From Bacillota bacterium (GTDB taxonomy: Bacteria; Bacillota; Clostridia; Lachnospirales; Lachnospiraceae): a DNA stretch of 64,000 nt. How positions within the stretch are numbered: the stretch's first letter is position 1; every line of letters starts with the position of its first letter. This document shows, one piece after another, positions 42,888 through 52,977 of this stretch. The position numbers and the translations under genes are program-made. Below the pieces are notes generated by a model. It did not search any database. It saw only the letters and a list, made by a program, of their open reading frames with translations, and was not told the origin of the DNA. The stretch lies in the NCBI GenBank assembly GCA_023392535.1, contig JAEVYY010000010.1, positions 59,280-123,279 on the forward strand. Direction: 5' to 3'.

Positions 42888-44603
42888 ATGATAAATAATT
42901 TAAAAATAAGAACTAAAATTTCTATTTTATCCTCGATTCTTTTGTTACTAATACTTTTAATTGGAGGAATGGGGTTCTATAGTCTGTCAAATGCGAATCA
43001 TAGGATGACGGATATGTATCAAAACAAATTGTTAGCAATTCAGTGGCTTGAAGAAAATGCAGTATATGCCAGAACAGTTTTTGCAGATCTTTTTGAACTT
43101 AGCCTTAGAGTGGGAGAGAAGGAAAAACAACAGGCAATTCAGGATGACATTTTAGAAAATGCACGACTGTTTAATGATAATCTTGAACAGTACAGGGCAC
43201 TTGGATTGGATGAGAAAGAAACAGCCATGATGCAGGATCTTGAGAGTAACCTTAGTGATTACAGAAAAGGGCGTGAAGAAATGATAGCGTTAGCTATCGG
43301 CGGCCAGATAGATGAAGCGCTGGTAGCATACACAAAGTTTGAGAGCTCAGCAGAAGCGTTTCTTCAGAACTTAAAAGAGCTCGCCGAATATAATACGAAA
43401 GAAGCAGAACAGTTGGCAGTTTTAAATGAGGAGGCATATTCAGCAACTAAGAGTCTGCTGTTTACCATTTTAGGAATTGCTGTAGTATTTTCTATTCTTG
43501 CAACATGGTACTTATCAAAAGCAATCAGTTCACCGATCAAACTAGCAATCGATCATATTACAGAGGTTGCAGAATACAATATTTCCACGGATGTACCACA
43601 AGTGTTTTTGAAAAGAAGGGATGAAGTAGGAGATCTTGCTATTGCGGTGCAAAGGATTGAGGAAAATCTACGTAGTATGATTCAAACGATCGGTTCTACA
43701 TCCGAACAAGTTTCAACCTCCTCTGAAGAGTTAACCATCACTTCGCAGCAGGCAGCCAAATCGGCGGATGAAGTCTCCAAGGCAATTGAGGAGATCGCAA
43801 AAGGGGCTACTGCGCAGGCGCAGAACACAAGTGATGCAGCGCAAAAATTAATAGAATTAGGAGAGTTGATCGAAGAGGATAAAAATAATGTCGGCGTTCT
43901 GCATCAATCTTCCAAACAGGTCGACAAACTAGTATCAGAAGGTCTGGAGATTATAAATATGCTTTCGGTAAAAACTTTGGAAAGTGATAAGGCCACTAAT
44001 AGTGTATACCAAAGCATAAAGAAAACAAATGAAAGTTCTGGAAAGATCGGCGAAGCCAGCAATTTGATTGCTATTATAGCCCAGCAGACAAATTTATTAG
44101 CACTCAATGCTGCAATTGAAGCTGCAAGAGCAGGAGAAAATGGCAAAGGCTTTGCGGTTGTGGCGGATGAAATAAGACAGCTTGCCGAGCAGTCAACAAA
44201 ATCGACAAAAACAATTGATGAAATGGTAAAAAGTTTGCAGAGGGATTCAAAAGAGGCCGTGGAAGTGATGGGAGAAGTAGAACGTATTATTGAAGATCAA
44301 GCAGTAAATGTAAATCTCACGGAAACAAAATATCATGAAATATCAAGTGCAATAGAAAAATCGGCGGAAGCAGTAAATGTTATCAATGAAACGGTTTCCA
44401 TTATGGAAGATAAGAAAAATTTAGTTTTAGATACCATTCAGAATCTTTCAGCCGTAGCAGAGGAAAATGCGGCCGGAACAGAAGAAGCATCTGCTTCCAT
44501 AGAAGGTCAGACGGCTTCCATGGATGAGATCGCTGATTCAAGTAATGGTTTGTCTCAACTATCAAAAGAATTACTAAATATGATAGCAAAGTTCAAAATG
44601 TAA
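42888..44603 (+). CDS. Methyl-accepting chemotaxis protein
   Basis: A 571-aa transmembrane chemoreceptor. Membrane segment 1 (about 12-30), a four-helix-bundle ligand domain (about 32-185, 4HB_MCP type), membrane segment 2 (about 187-208), a HAMP domain (to about 262) and a long signalling coiled coil. The hairpin tip is intact ([20 protein letters not shown], then [15 protein letters not shown]) and contacts CheA/CheW. No C-terminal CheR-binding pentapeptide. The stimulus is unknown. Its own promoter and terminator make it monocistronic. Confidence 0.95.
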   Translation: MINNLKIRTKISILSSILLLLILLIGGMGFYSLSNANHRMTDMYQNKLLAIQWLEENAVYARTVFADLFELSLRVGEKEKQQAIQDDILENARLFNDNLEQYRALGLDEKETAMMQDLESNLSDYRKGREEMIALAIGGQIDEALVAYTKFESSAEAFLQNLKELAEYNTKEAEQLAVLNEEAYSATKSLLFTILGIAVVFSILATWYLSKAISSPIKLAIDHITEVAEYNISTDVPQVFLKRRDEVGDLAIAVQRIEENLRSMIQTIGSTSEQVSTSSEELTITSQQAAKSADEVSKAIEEIAKGATAQAQNTSDAAQKLIELGELIEEDKNNVGVLHQSSKQVDKLVSEGLEIINMLSVKTLESDKATNSVYQSIKKTNESSGKIGEASNLIAIIAQQTNLLALNAAIEAARAGENGKGFAVVADEIRQLAEQSTKSTKTIDEMVKSLQRDSKEAVEVMGEVERIIEDQAVNVNLTETKYHEISSAIEKSAEAVNVINETVSIMEDKKNLVLDTIQNLSAVAEENAAGTEEASASIEGQTASMDEIADSSNGLSQLSKELLNMIAKFKM

Positions 44604-44612
44604 AATGGTGAT

Positions 44613-44669
44613 AAAGGGATATTCTGACAGATAATCGTAATCGTGTTGGAATCTCCCTTTTCTATTTTT
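44613..44669 (+). terminator. Rho-independent terminator after the chemoreceptor gene
   Basis: AAAGGGATATTCTGACA pairs with TGTTGGAATCTCCCTTT (one mismatch and G-U pairs), followed by TCTATTTTT. Confidence 0.8.
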
Positions 44670-44753
44670 AAGCAATCAGATTCCTGTTAAAAGAGGTATA
44701 TTTTTCCATAATTCGCAAATACTATGAAAAAGCTTATTTAGAGGAGATAAATT

Positions 44754-45185
44754 ATGTTAGGATGGGTAATCGCTCTTTTATCAGGAGCACTTATGAGTGT
44801 ACAGGGAGTTTTTAATACAAAGGTAACGGATACAACTGGGATATGGGTGGCAAATGTATTTGTGCAATTTACTGCATTGCTTGTGTGTATTGCTGCATGG
44901 CTCTTTACAGACCGTTCTTCTATTATGGCAATTTCTAAAGTAGAACCGAAATATATGCTGCTGGGTGGCGTGATTGGCGCAGGAATTACGTATACAGTTA
45001 TTAAAAGTATGGACATGTTAGGACCAGCCAAGGCAGTTATGTTAATTGTAGTGGCACAATTGCTGATTGCGTATGTAATTGAATTGTTTGGATTGTTCGG
45101 AGTAGAGAAGCAAGGTCTGGAATGGCGTAAAGTAATAGGCATGATAGTCGCTATAGCAGGAATTATTATTTTTAAAATTGAATAG
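44754..45185 (+). CDS. YdcZ/DUF606-like DMT-superfamily membrane protein
   Basis: A 143-aa membrane protein with about five hydrophobic segments. ALLSGALMSVQGVFNTKVTD, GVIGAGITYTVIKSMDMLGP and AVMLIVVAQLLIAYVIELFG fit the YdcZ/DUF606 group of small, half-size DMT transporters, which probably work as dimers. The substrate is unknown. GAGGAGA precedes the ATG. Confidence 0.85.
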   Translation: MLGWVIALLSGALMSVQGVFNTKVTDTTGIWVANVFVQFTALLVCIAAWLFTDRSSIMAISKVEPKYMLLGGVIGAGITYTVIKSMDMLGPAKAVMLIVVAQLLIAYVIELFGLFGVEKQGLEWRKVIGMIVAIAGIIIFKIE

Positions 45186-45191
45186 AATCGC

Positions 45192-45220
45192 TTGTCATTA
45201 GATTGGATTTATCTTACAAT
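45192..45220 (+). promoter_or_regulatory. Sigma-A-type promoter for the comEA gene cluster
   Basis: TTGTCA, 17 bp, TACAAT, ending 53 bp before the comEA start. One mismatch per box. Confidence 0.65.
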
Positions 45221-45273
45221 AAAACATATGGCATAAAGGGGCTTCTTTTATTATTAGTAAAAGGAGTATGCGT

Positions 45274-45915
45274 ATGAAAGGATATGCTTCAATTTTTAAG
45301 AAAAGTTTCATCTTGTTTTTAATATGGAATATCAGTATATTATTAGTTGCATGTGGGAGTAAAGAACCGGTTCTGCTGGAAAATTGTACGGAGGAAGTAT
45401 CAATTGAGCGTGACACGAGCGTGGAGCAGATACCGATAGAAGACAGTAATTTGGATGATATGTTTTGTTATGTGTATGTATGTGGTGCCGTTATAAATCC
45501 CGGAGTCTATCATATCAAAGCCACAAGTCGGATTTATGAAGCAGTTGCCATGGCGGGTGGTTTTTCGGAAGAGGCTTGTACGGAATATTGGAATCAGGCA
45601 GAGCAGGTTTTTGATGGGCAACAAATAAAAATCCCTACCAGAGAAGAAGCAGAGGAATACGGAAGAAAACCAATGGATTCAGATTCTGGTAAGGCAGGTA
45701 TCCAAAATCAGACCGATGCTAATGGTCTGATTAATATTAACACTGCGGATGAAAAGACACTCTGTACTCTGCCTGGAATCGGAAGCTTAAAGGCTGCCAG
45801 CATTATTGCTTATCGGGAAAAAAATGGTGGTTTTCTTTCAATTGAAGATATTCTGAAGGTGGACGGAATCAAGAGTGGAACTTATAATAAGTTAAAAGAT
45901 AAAATTATAGTATAA
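45274..45915 (+). CDS. comEA: ComEA-type DNA-binding competence lipoprotein
   Basis: A 213-aa lipoprotein with lipobox LVAC (Cys27), an SLBB domain (about 65-120, YVYVCGAVINPGVYHIKATS) and a C-terminal double helix-hairpin-helix (GLININTADEKTLCTLPGIG) that binds DNA. As known for ComEA, it gathers double-stranded DNA at the membrane for ComEC. A lipid anchor in place of the membrane helix is unusual. The ATG at 45274 has AGGAG 7 nt upstream; an ATG six bases earlier is too close to that site. Confidence 0.9.
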   Translation: MKGYASIFKKSFILFLIWNISILLVACGSKEPVLLENCTEEVSIERDTSVEQIPIEDSNLDDMFCYVYVCGAVINPGVYHIKATSRIYEAVAMAGGFSEEACTEYWNQAEQVFDGQQIKIPTREEAEEYGRKPMDSDSGKAGIQNQTDANGLININTADEKTLCTLPGIGSLKAASIIAYREKNGGFLSIEDILKVDGIKSGTYNKLKDKIIV

Positions 45916-45930
45916 GAGGGGAGCTTAATA

Positions 45931-46617
45931 ATGGGAAAACGAGTATTGGTAGTAGATGATGAAAAACTGATTGTAAAAGGGATTCGCTTTAGCCTGGAGC
46001 AGGATGGCATGGAAGTGGAATGTGCATATGACGGTGAAGAAGCGTTAAAATTGGCACATAATACGGAATATGACATTATATTATTGGACATTATGCTACC
46101 TAAAATAAACGGTTTTGAAGTATGTCAGCAAATCCGTGAATTTTCGAATGTCCCAATAGTAATGCTGACTGCAAAAGGGGATGATATGGATAAGATTCTG
46201 GGTCTGGAGTATGGCGCGGATGACTATATCACAAAGCCATTTAATATTCTGGAAGTAAAAGCTAGAATCAAGACGATTATGAGGCGTACCTCCAAACAAA
46301 ATGAAGGAAAAAAAGTAAGAATTGTTGAAAACGGAGATCTAAAGCTGGATTGTGACAGCAGAAGAGTGTACATATGTGGAAAAGAGATTAATCTGACGGC
46401 AAAAGAGTTTGATGTTTTGGAATTACTGGTACTGAATCCGAACAAGGTATATAGCAGAGAAAATTTATTAAAATTAATATGGGGATCCGACTATCCTGGA
46501 GATGTACGAACGGTAGATGTTCATATCAGAAGATTGCGCGAAAAAGTTGAGAGTAATCCTAGTGAACCAAAGTATGTGAACACTAAATGGGGTGTGGGAT
46601 ACTATTATAAAGAGTGA
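45931..46617 (+). CDS. OmpR/PhoB-family response regulator
   Basis: A 228-aa regulator with a receiver domain (VVDDEKLIVKG, phospho-acceptor in IILLDIMLPKINGF, PIVMLTAKGDD, YITKPFN) and a winged-helix DNA-binding domain (about 130-228, FDVLELLVLNPNKVYSREN and TVDVHIRRLREKVE). Its kinase gene follows after 12 nt. It lies between comEA and comEC, so it may control competence, envelope or sporulation functions of this cluster; the link is only positional. Confidence 0.95.
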   Translation: MGKRVLVVDDEKLIVKGIRFSLEQDGMEVECAYDGEEALKLAHNTEYDIILLDIMLPKINGFEVCQQIREFSNVPIVMLTAKGDDMDKILGLEYGADDYITKPFNILEVKARIKTIMRRTSKQNEGKKVRIVENGDLKLDCDSRRVYICGKEINLTAKEFDVLELLVLNPNKVYSRENLLKLIWGSDYPGDVRTVDVHIRRLREKVESNPSEPKYVNTKWGVGYYYKE

Positions 46618-46629
46618 TGGAGCCTGAAG

Positions 46630-48132
46630 ATGATTCCCAAGATTAAAAATTATATTAGTCAATCAAAAATATTAAGAAGTTTAAGAGTGCGTATTTTTAT
46701 TATTATATGTGCAGCGGGTATGATTCCAAGTGTTATTATGGGTTATGCAATCTTACAGAATTATGTAGACAGGGCAATTTCAGTACGCGAAAAAGATGTG
46801 AAAAATCAAATTCAAATATTGGCCAATCATCTAATTACGTATAATTATTTGCAGGATACTTCATCGGAAGTAATCAATGCAGAGTTGGATCAATTATCAA
46901 ATCTATATGATGGACGTGTATTAATCATCAATCGGAATTTTACCATTGTTAAAGATACATATGGAATTAGTGAAAGTAAAACCATTATCTCAGAAGAAGT
47001 TATAAAATGCTTTAAAGGGGAGAATAGTTCTAATTATGATGAAATGAATCATTATATTGAACTTACAACACCAATCATTGATAATGAAATTACTACCGCA
47101 GGGAATCCAAAAGCAGGTGCTGGAATTGAGGAAGAGGAAATAGAAGAAAAACAGGAGATCAAGGGTGTTCTGCTGATTAGTGTATCTACGGATAGTATTG
47201 CTACAAGCCAGGAAGTGCTGAGTCGAAAAGCGGTTATTTTAGAGATAGCCATGGCGATTGTTATTTTTGGCATCGCATTTATTATGTCTGCAATGATGAT
47301 CAGACCTTTTAACAGAGTTGCAGATGCCATCCATGATGTAAAAGAGGGGTTTGCGGATGAAATCGTCCCTGTGCCGGATTATTTGGAAACAGAACATATT
47401 ATCGATGCCTATAGTGAGGTGGTGAGTCGGATGAAGATATTAGATGATTCCAGACAAGAATTTGTATCTAATGTCTCACATGAATTAAAAACACCTCTCA
47501 CCTCTATGAAGGTATTAGCCGATTCCTTGCTTATGCAGAAAGATGCGCCTGTTGAATTATATCAGGAATTCATGGAAGATATTGCAAATGAAATTGAAAG
47601 AGAAAATAAAATCATTAACGATTTGCTATCTCTTGTAAAATTGGATAAAACAGCCTCTGATCTGAATATTAAAAGCATTCGAATCAACGAGCTGTTGGAA
47701 TTAATATTAAAAAGGCTGACACCAATTGCGAACGAACAAAATGTTGAATTGATTTTTGAAAGTATGCGTCAGGTGGATGCAGAAGTGGATGAGGTTAAAT
47801 TAACGCTGGCTTTTAGTAATCTGGTGGAAAATGCAATCAAGTATAATAAAGAAAATGGATGGGTCAGAATCGCACTAGATGCCGGTCATCAATTTTTTAC
47901 GGTTGAAGTTACAGACTCTGGAATTGGTATACCAGAAGAGTCCTTGAATCAGATTTATGAGCGATTTTATCGAGTTGACAAATCGCATTCCAGGGAAATT
48001 GGCGGAACAGGATTGGGTCTGGCGATTACCAGAAATGCAATATTGATGCACAGAGGCTCTATAAAAGCTGCAAGTATGGAAGGTGAAGGGACTACATTTA
48101 CGGTCAAGATACCGTTAAGTCACATTGGGTAA
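46630..48132 (+). CDS. PhoR-type sensor histidine kinase
   Basis: A 500-aa membrane sensor. Membrane segment 1 at about 20-42, an extracellular domain (about 43-195), segment 2 (about 198-222), HAMP, then the catalytic core: H-box SHELKTPLTS, N-box NLVENAIKYN, G1 DSGIGIP, F-box YERFYRVD and G2 GGTGLGLAI. The extracellular region has an acidic EEEEIEEKQE stretch. It phosphorylates the preceding OmpR-type regulator. The signal is unknown; a GerMN lipoprotein encoded next could be a partner or target. Confidence 0.95.
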   Translation: MIPKIKNYISQSKILRSLRVRIFIIICAAGMIPSVIMGYAILQNYVDRAISVREKDVKNQIQILANHLITYNYLQDTSSEVINAELDQLSNLYDGRVLIINRNFTIVKDTYGISESKTIISEEVIKCFKGENSSNYDEMNHYIELTTPIIDNEITTAGNPKAGAGIEEEEIEEKQEIKGVLLISVSTDSIATSQEVLSRKAVILEIAMAIVIFGIAFIMSAMMIRPFNRVADAIHDVKEGFADEIVPVPDYLETEHIIDAYSEVVSRMKILDDSRQEFVSNVSHELKTPLTSMKVLADSLLMQKDAPVELYQEFMEDIANEIERENKIINDLLSLVKLDKTASDLNIKSIRINELLELILKRLTPIANEQNVELIFESMRQVDAEVDEVKLTLAFSNLVENAIKYNKENGWVRIALDAGHQFFTVEVTDSGIGIPEESLNQIYERFYRVDKSHSREIGGTGLGLAITRNAILMHRGSIKAASMEGEGTTFTVKIPLSHIG

Positions 48133-48147
48133 CAGAATGGAGCGGGA

Positions 48148-49074
48148 ATGAAAAGAAAAAGAATTACATTAGTTCTTCTCCTACTGATTCTGATCAGTGT
48201 ATTATGTGCTTGTGAGAACAAGGAGAAGAATCAGTTACATTCGGAGAAAAGCATAAACATATACTATTTAAATAAGGAAACAACGAAGGTAGTCATGAAG
48301 GAGTATCCTATAAAACAGGAAACAACGGAGGCGTTGTTACCAGAAGTGATAGGAATTCTAAGTACACAGCCAGATGATGTTGAGCTAAAAGCGCCAATAT
48401 CAAAAGAGTTTGGAATGTTGAACTATAGCATAGAAGAATCACAGCTTGTCCTAAATTTTGATGTCCGCTATCTTGAAATGGAACCAACGGAAGAGATACT
48501 TACCCGAGCGGCACTCGTGCGCACATTAACACAAATACCAGGGATCAAATATGTGAGTATTACGATTGAAAATGAGCCATTACAAGATACGGCAGGTAAT
48601 CCGGTAGGTACTATGACCACGGATATGTTTATAGATAATGCAGGGACGGAGATAAATTCTTATGAAAAAGTAAAATTACATCTATACTTTGCCAATGAGA
48701 CTGGTGACGGTTTAATAGAGGTTAATCGTACCATTGTTTATAACAGCAATATCTCATTGGAAAAATTGGTCGTAGAACAAATCATAACGGGACCTAGCAA
48801 TGATGAGACAAATCCAACTACAAATCCTGAGACCAAAATAATAAGTGTTACCGTGAAGGATGGTGTATGTTATGTAAATGTGGATGAATCCTATTTGACA
48901 CAACCATATCAGGTGAGTTCAGATGTGACCATATATTCATTAGTAAATTCATTGGTGGAACTAAGTAATGTAAATAAAGTACAAATATCAATAAACGGAA
49001 AAACAGATATTATGTACCGCGAAAAAATTAGTCTTACTAAATTTTTTGAACGTAACCTTGAATTAATGCAATAG
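48148..49074 (+). CDS. GerMN-domain lipoprotein
   Basis: A 308-aa lipoprotein with lipobox LCAC (Cys22) and two GerMN domains at about 35-165 and 170-300. Conserved stretches are LVVEQIITGPSNDE, KIISVTVKDGVCYVNVDESY and IYSLVNSLVELSNVNKVQIS. GerM-type proteins work at the cell envelope in sporulation and germination, and GerMN domains are also found with two-component pairs (as in the LpqB system). Here the gene lies 15 nt after a sensor kinase, consistent with such coupling. Confidence 0.88.
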   Translation: MKRKRITLVLLLLILISVLCACENKEKNQLHSEKSINIYYLNKETTKVVMKEYPIKQETTEALLPEVIGILSTQPDDVELKAPISKEFGMLNYSIEESQLVLNFDVRYLEMEPTEEILTRAALVRTLTQIPGIKYVSITIENEPLQDTAGNPVGTMTTDMFIDNAGTEINSYEKVKLHLYFANETGDGLIEVNRTIVYNSNISLEKLVVEQIITGPSNDETNPTTNPETKIISVTVKDGVCYVNVDESYLTQPYQVSSDVTIYSLVNSLVELSNVNKVQISINGKTDIMYREKISLTKFFERNLELMQ

Positions 49075-49084
49075 GAGGATAAAA

Positions 49085-51382
49085 TTGAGAAGACCCTTAT
49101 GTCTGATTTGCCTGGCATTTGTGGTAACTGTGATGAGTGTTTTAATAATGCATCCGCCACCATCAGAATCGTATTCAGATCTGGTGGGGCGGATAGTTAC
49201 ACTAGAAGGACAGGTATACCGGAAAGAAAAAAAAGAGGATATCTGTTATATTTATATGAAACAAATCGTAATATCTGATGAGCCTATCCATTCAAATAGC
49301 CTTTCTAAGTATGAAAATCTTCATAGTAAAACCAGCCAAAGCAATCCAGAAAGTAATAAAAAAAATTTTGACATACAAGGTACACTTTGTCTTTTGCCAA
49401 TTAAATTGGAACCAAAGATGGGAAGTGTCTTACAAATTCGTGGTAAAGTAGCTATCTATCCAATTGCTACCAATGAAGGAGAATTTGATCAACAAAAATA
49501 TTGGAAAATGCAAACAATTGATTTTCAATTAAAAGATTGTGCGATATTGAAACGCAGCAAGCATTACAATTTCTGGTCTGAATTTTTATATCAAGGTAGA
49601 AATAAGTGCGGAGAGGTATATGATGCGATATTAGGAGAAAGACATGCTTCTGTATTAAAAGCAATGATACTGGGTGATAAAAAAACATTGGATAGAGACA
49701 TAAAGAATATCTATCAAAGAAATGGAATCGCACATATTCTTGCCATATCCGGTTTACACATCAGCATGATAGGGATGGGAATCTATAAACTCTTGCGAAA
49801 GTCGTACGTACCGATCGGCTGCGCATCGCTGATTAGTATATTTTTTATGATAAATTATGGAATAATGACAGACATGAGTAGTTCAGCATGCCGCGCGACC
49901 GTAATGTTCGTATTTTATTTGCTGGCTAAGATGACAAGAAGAAGCTACGATATGCTGACGGCAATGACACTGTCAGCCGTGTATCTGATTGCAGAACAGC
50001 CTCAATACGTATTTCATACAGGATTCCAACTTTCCTTTGCTGCTATTTTAGCAATAGGTCTCGTCAATCCAGCTTTCAAACATTGGTTTCCTAGTAAAAT
50101 TAAATGCATTTCTTCTTTTTTTACATCCTTATCGATATCAGTTACTACAATGCCATTGATTCTCTTTTCTTTTTATGAAATTCCAACCTATGCAACCCTT
50201 ATTAATGTAATCATCATTCCTCTAATGACCATTGTGTTATTATCTGGTATCATTTCTATTTTAGCTTGTGAAATTTCCATACAGTTAGGTAAGATAGCAG
50301 CCTTGCCATGCACAGGAATATTCGTGTTTTACGAATGGATCTGTTACTTGGCTGAGCTGCTTCCAATGCACTCGTGGATCGTAGGAAAGCCGTCTATAAT
50401 ACAAATCATCCTGTTTTATATGGGTCTTTTAATACTGGTATGCTGCTATGAAAGGATATCCTGGCAAGGTGCCACTCTATTGCTGGCAATCATCATTTCT
50501 CTATTGACTGTTAAAATAAAGGACGATTTAGAAATTACAATGATAGATGTCGGCCAGGGGGATGGATTTTTGATTCAGAACGCAAATGGAAATGCATATC
50601 TTATTGATAGTGGAAGCAGCTCTAAGTCTGGTGTAGGAACCTATCAGGTTATTCCTTTTTTAAAAGCAAAGGGAATTGGTGAATTACAGTATGTTTTCGT
50701 CAGCCATTCAGATAAGGATCATGTAAATGCGATTGAAGAAATCATAGAACAATCAGAGAATGGAAATGGTATCCGAATGAAATATTTGGTCATACCTGGA
50801 ATAGGATCGCGCGATCAGGATGAGGCATATAAAAACATCGTTTTGAAAGCAAAAGAGAAAAACATTCCTATTATTTATATGAATAAAGGAGATGTATTAA
50901 AAGATGACAATCTGAAAATCACATGTCTGCATCCCCCAAAAAAATTTATTCCGGAAAATGGTAATGCTTATTCAAATGTGTTATGGATATCTTATCGTAA
51001 TTTTGATGCTTTATTTACAGGAGATGTGGAAGGGAATGGGGAAAAGGAACTCATAGGCACCTTACAGAATTGGCTACGGAGAAGTGCAGATAAAAATAAA
51101 GACGTTCATTTAGAAATATTGAAAGTAGCCCATCACGGATCTAAAAATACAACGTCGGATAAATTTCTTGCCTTATCCAATCCCCAAATCGGATTATTGT
51201 CGTGCGCATTACATAATTCGTATGGACATCCCCATAAAGAATTACTTAATAGATTGGAGAAGCATAAGATTTCCTATTTCATGACAAGCCAAGAAGGAGC
51301 TGTTAAAATAAGAACTGACGGAAAAAAGATATGGATAACTACATTTTTCGGTAACCAAAAATACCAGTCCATATGCAGATAA
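49085..51382 (+). CDS. comEC: ComEC/Rec2-type DNA uptake channel
   Basis: ComEC (765 aa, full-length). It has an N-terminal DUF4131 domain (about 20-160), the membrane channel domain with HILAISGLHISMIGMGIYKL and many membrane segments, and a C-terminal metallo-beta-lactamase domain (about 475-760) with MIDVGQGDGFLIQ, the SHSDKDH metal site and KVAHHGSKNTTSD. It carries single-stranded DNA into the cell, and the C-terminal domain probably degrades the other strand. The start is TTG at 49085 with AGGAGG upstream. ComEA is encoded four genes upstream. Confidence 0.95.
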   Translation: MRRPLCLICLAFVVTVMSVLIMHPPPSESYSDLVGRIVTLEGQVYRKEKKEDICYIYMKQIVISDEPIHSNSLSKYENLHSKTSQSNPESNKKNFDIQGTLCLLPIKLEPKMGSVLQIRGKVAIYPIATNEGEFDQQKYWKMQTIDFQLKDCAILKRSKHYNFWSEFLYQGRNKCGEVYDAILGERHASVLKAMILGDKKTLDRDIKNIYQRNGIAHILAISGLHISMIGMGIYKLLRKSYVPIGCASLISIFFMINYGIMTDMSSSACRATVMFVFYLLAKMTRRSYDMLTAMTLSAVYLIAEQPQYVFHTGFQLSFAAILAIGLVNPAFKHWFPSKIKCISSFFTSLSISVTTMPLILFSFYEIPTYATLINVIIIPLMTIVLLSGIISILACEISIQLGKIAALPCTGIFVFYEWICYLAELLPMHSWIVGKPSIIQIILFYMGLLILVCCYERISWQGATLLLAIIISLLTVKIKDDLEITMIDVGQGDGFLIQNANGNAYLIDSGSSSKSGVGTYQVIPFLKAKGIGELQYVFVSHSDKDHVNAIEEIIEQSENGNGIRMKYLVIPGIGSRDQDEAYKNIVLKAKEKNIPIIYMNKGDVLKDDNLKITCLHPPKKFIPENGNAYSNVLWISYRNFDALFTGDVEGNGEKELIGTLQNWLRRSADKNKDVHLEILKVAHHGSKNTTSDKFLALSNPQIGLLSCALHNSYGHPHKELLNRLEKHKISYFMTSQEGAVKIRTDGKKIWITTFFGNQKYQSICR

Positions 51383-51457
51383 GGGAACGTGGAAGCATAT
51401 GTGAATGATTTCATGTCGATCTGGCACGAACTGTGAATATACTTTAAAACCAAGGAC

Positions 51458-51486
51458 TTGCAACGTGGAAAAGAAACGGATATACT
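51458..51486 (+). promoter_or_regulatory. Sigma-A-type promoter for holA
   Basis: TTGCAA, 17 bp, TATACT, ending 41 bp before the holA ATG. Confidence 0.68.
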
Positions 51487-51527
51487 ATAATAAAATATAT
51501 TTTTAAATACGATAGTGGAGCAAGTGG

Positions 51528-52505
51528 ATGCAGAGTATTCTGAGAGATATCAAGGAACAGGAATTTACACAAAGCTATTTATTATACGGACCGGAGAATT
51601 ACTTAAGGAAGCAATATCGCAGTAAATTAAAGTCCGCTTTAGTGCCAGAAGATGATACGATGAACTATACCTATTACGAAGGTGAAAATATCAATATCGC
51701 AGGAATCATTGATCAGGCAGAGACGATGCCTTTTTTTGCCGATAAAAGAGTAATCGTAATTGAAAATAGTGGGCTTTTTAAGCATAAAGGAGAGCAGCTG
51801 GCGGAATATTTAAAAGATTCTTCTGTATCGACTTATTTTATTTTTGTCGAACAGGAGATAGATAAGCGTAGTAAATTATTTAAAATAGTGAGGGAAAAAG
51901 GAAGAGTTGTTGAGTTTACCATTCAGGATGATACAACCTTGAAAAGGTGGATTCGGAATGTTATTTTAAAAGAGAAAAAGTCGATTACAGAATCAGCATT
52001 AAATTCCCTGCTGGAAAAGGCGGGAAGTGATATGGAAAACATTCGTGCAGAGTTAGAAAAATTAATTTGCTATACATTAGAAAAAGAAGTAATAGAGGAA
52101 GAAGATGTAGAAGCGGTCTGTACGATTAGAATCAGCAACCGAATTTTTGATATGATTAATGCCATGGCAGAAAAAAAGCAAAAAGAAGCATTAAAATTAT
52201 ATTATGATTTGTTACAACTAAAAGAACCTCCAATGCGCATTCTATTTTTAATTACAAGACAGTTCAATCTGCTTCTACAGGTAAAAGAATTAAAGAAAAA
52301 GGGCTTTGATACAAAATCAATTGCTCAAAAGACGGGATTACATTCTTTTCTGATAGGAAAATATACGGCACAAGCAGGAAAATTTAAAAGTGGTGTATTA
52401 TATCAGGCGTTAGAAGAGTGTGTTCTGGCAGATGAATCTGTAAAAACTGGGCGCATGTTGGATAAGCTATGTGTAGAATTACTAATTATAAAGTATAGTT
52501 CATAA
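51528..52505 (+). CDS. holA: DNA polymerase III, delta subunit
   Basis: HolA (325 aa) of the clamp loader. YLLYGPENYLRKQYRSKL opens the AAA+-like domain, with FADKRVIVIENSGLF and YFIFVEQEIDKRSKLF following; the C-terminal helical domain starts near ISNRIFDMINAMAEKKQKEA. It opens the sliding clamp. It has its own promoter and is followed after 67 nt by a small unknown gene. Position next to comEC is common in Firmicutes. Confidence 0.95.
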   Translation: MQSILRDIKEQEFTQSYLLYGPENYLRKQYRSKLKSALVPEDDTMNYTYYEGENINIAGIIDQAETMPFFADKRVIVIENSGLFKHKGEQLAEYLKDSSVSTYFIFVEQEIDKRSKLFKIVREKGRVVEFTIQDDTTLKRWIRNVILKEKKSITESALNSLLEKAGSDMENIRAELEKLICYTLEKEVIEEEDVEAVCTIRISNRIFDMINAMAEKKQKEALKLYYDLLQLKEPPMRILFLITRQFNLLLQVKELKKKGFDTKSIAQKTGLHSFLIGKYTAQAGKFKSGVLYQALEECVLADESVKTGRMLDKLCVELLIIKYSS

Positions 52506-52572
52506 TTATTTACTCACAATGTAAAATATAGAAATAAGGACAGATTTAAAATCTGCCGGATCGGAGGCGAAA

Positions 52573-52860
52573 ATGGGTTTTTTTGATGAATTGGGAGATA
52601 GTATTTCGTCTGTTGCAAAGGATGTAACAGGAAAGGCGAATGAATTGGGAAATAATGCGAGAATTTATGCAAATATTAAATCAGAAGAGTTAAAGATTCA
52701 AAAACAATATTATAAATTAGGCAAACGGTATTATTCTTTATATCAGGAAACAGGAGATCCTGAATTATTGGATTTGATTGATGCAATCAGCGTTTCTAAT
52801 GACAAGATCGCAAAATATAAGGAAGAATTAGATGAGATGAGTTCTAATACAGATTCTTAA
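52573..52860 (+). CDS. Small coiled-coil protein of unknown function
   Basis: A 95-aa soluble, helical protein. An amphipathic N-terminus (GFFDELGDSISSVAKDVTG) is followed by KIQKQYYKLGKRYYSLYQET and a C-terminal coiled coil with many Glu and Lys. No signal peptide, zinc ribbon or known motif. GGAGG precedes the ATG. It is a family I have seen in clostridia as a short unnamed protein, but I assign no function. Confidence 0.75.
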   Translation: MGFFDELGDSISSVAKDVTGKANELGNNARIYANIKSEELKIQKQYYKLGKRYYSLYQETGDPELLDLIDAISVSNDKIAKYKEELDEMSSNTDS

Positions 52861-52906
52861 TATTTGTAGAAGAAGATTGCTTAGTTGGATTTTCTGTTGA
52901 TATACG

Positions 52907-52935
52907 TTGCCACAAAATAGAAATAAGGATATAAT
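52907..52935 (+). promoter_or_regulatory. Sigma-A-type promoter for the flagellin-like gene
   Basis: TTGCCA, 17 bp, TATAAT, ending 42 bp before the ATG. A sigma-D promoter, usual for flagellin, is not evident. Confidence 0.75.
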
Positions 52936-52977
52936 ATATGTATTATACTGGTTTATGTGAAAATAGGAGGTGTATTT

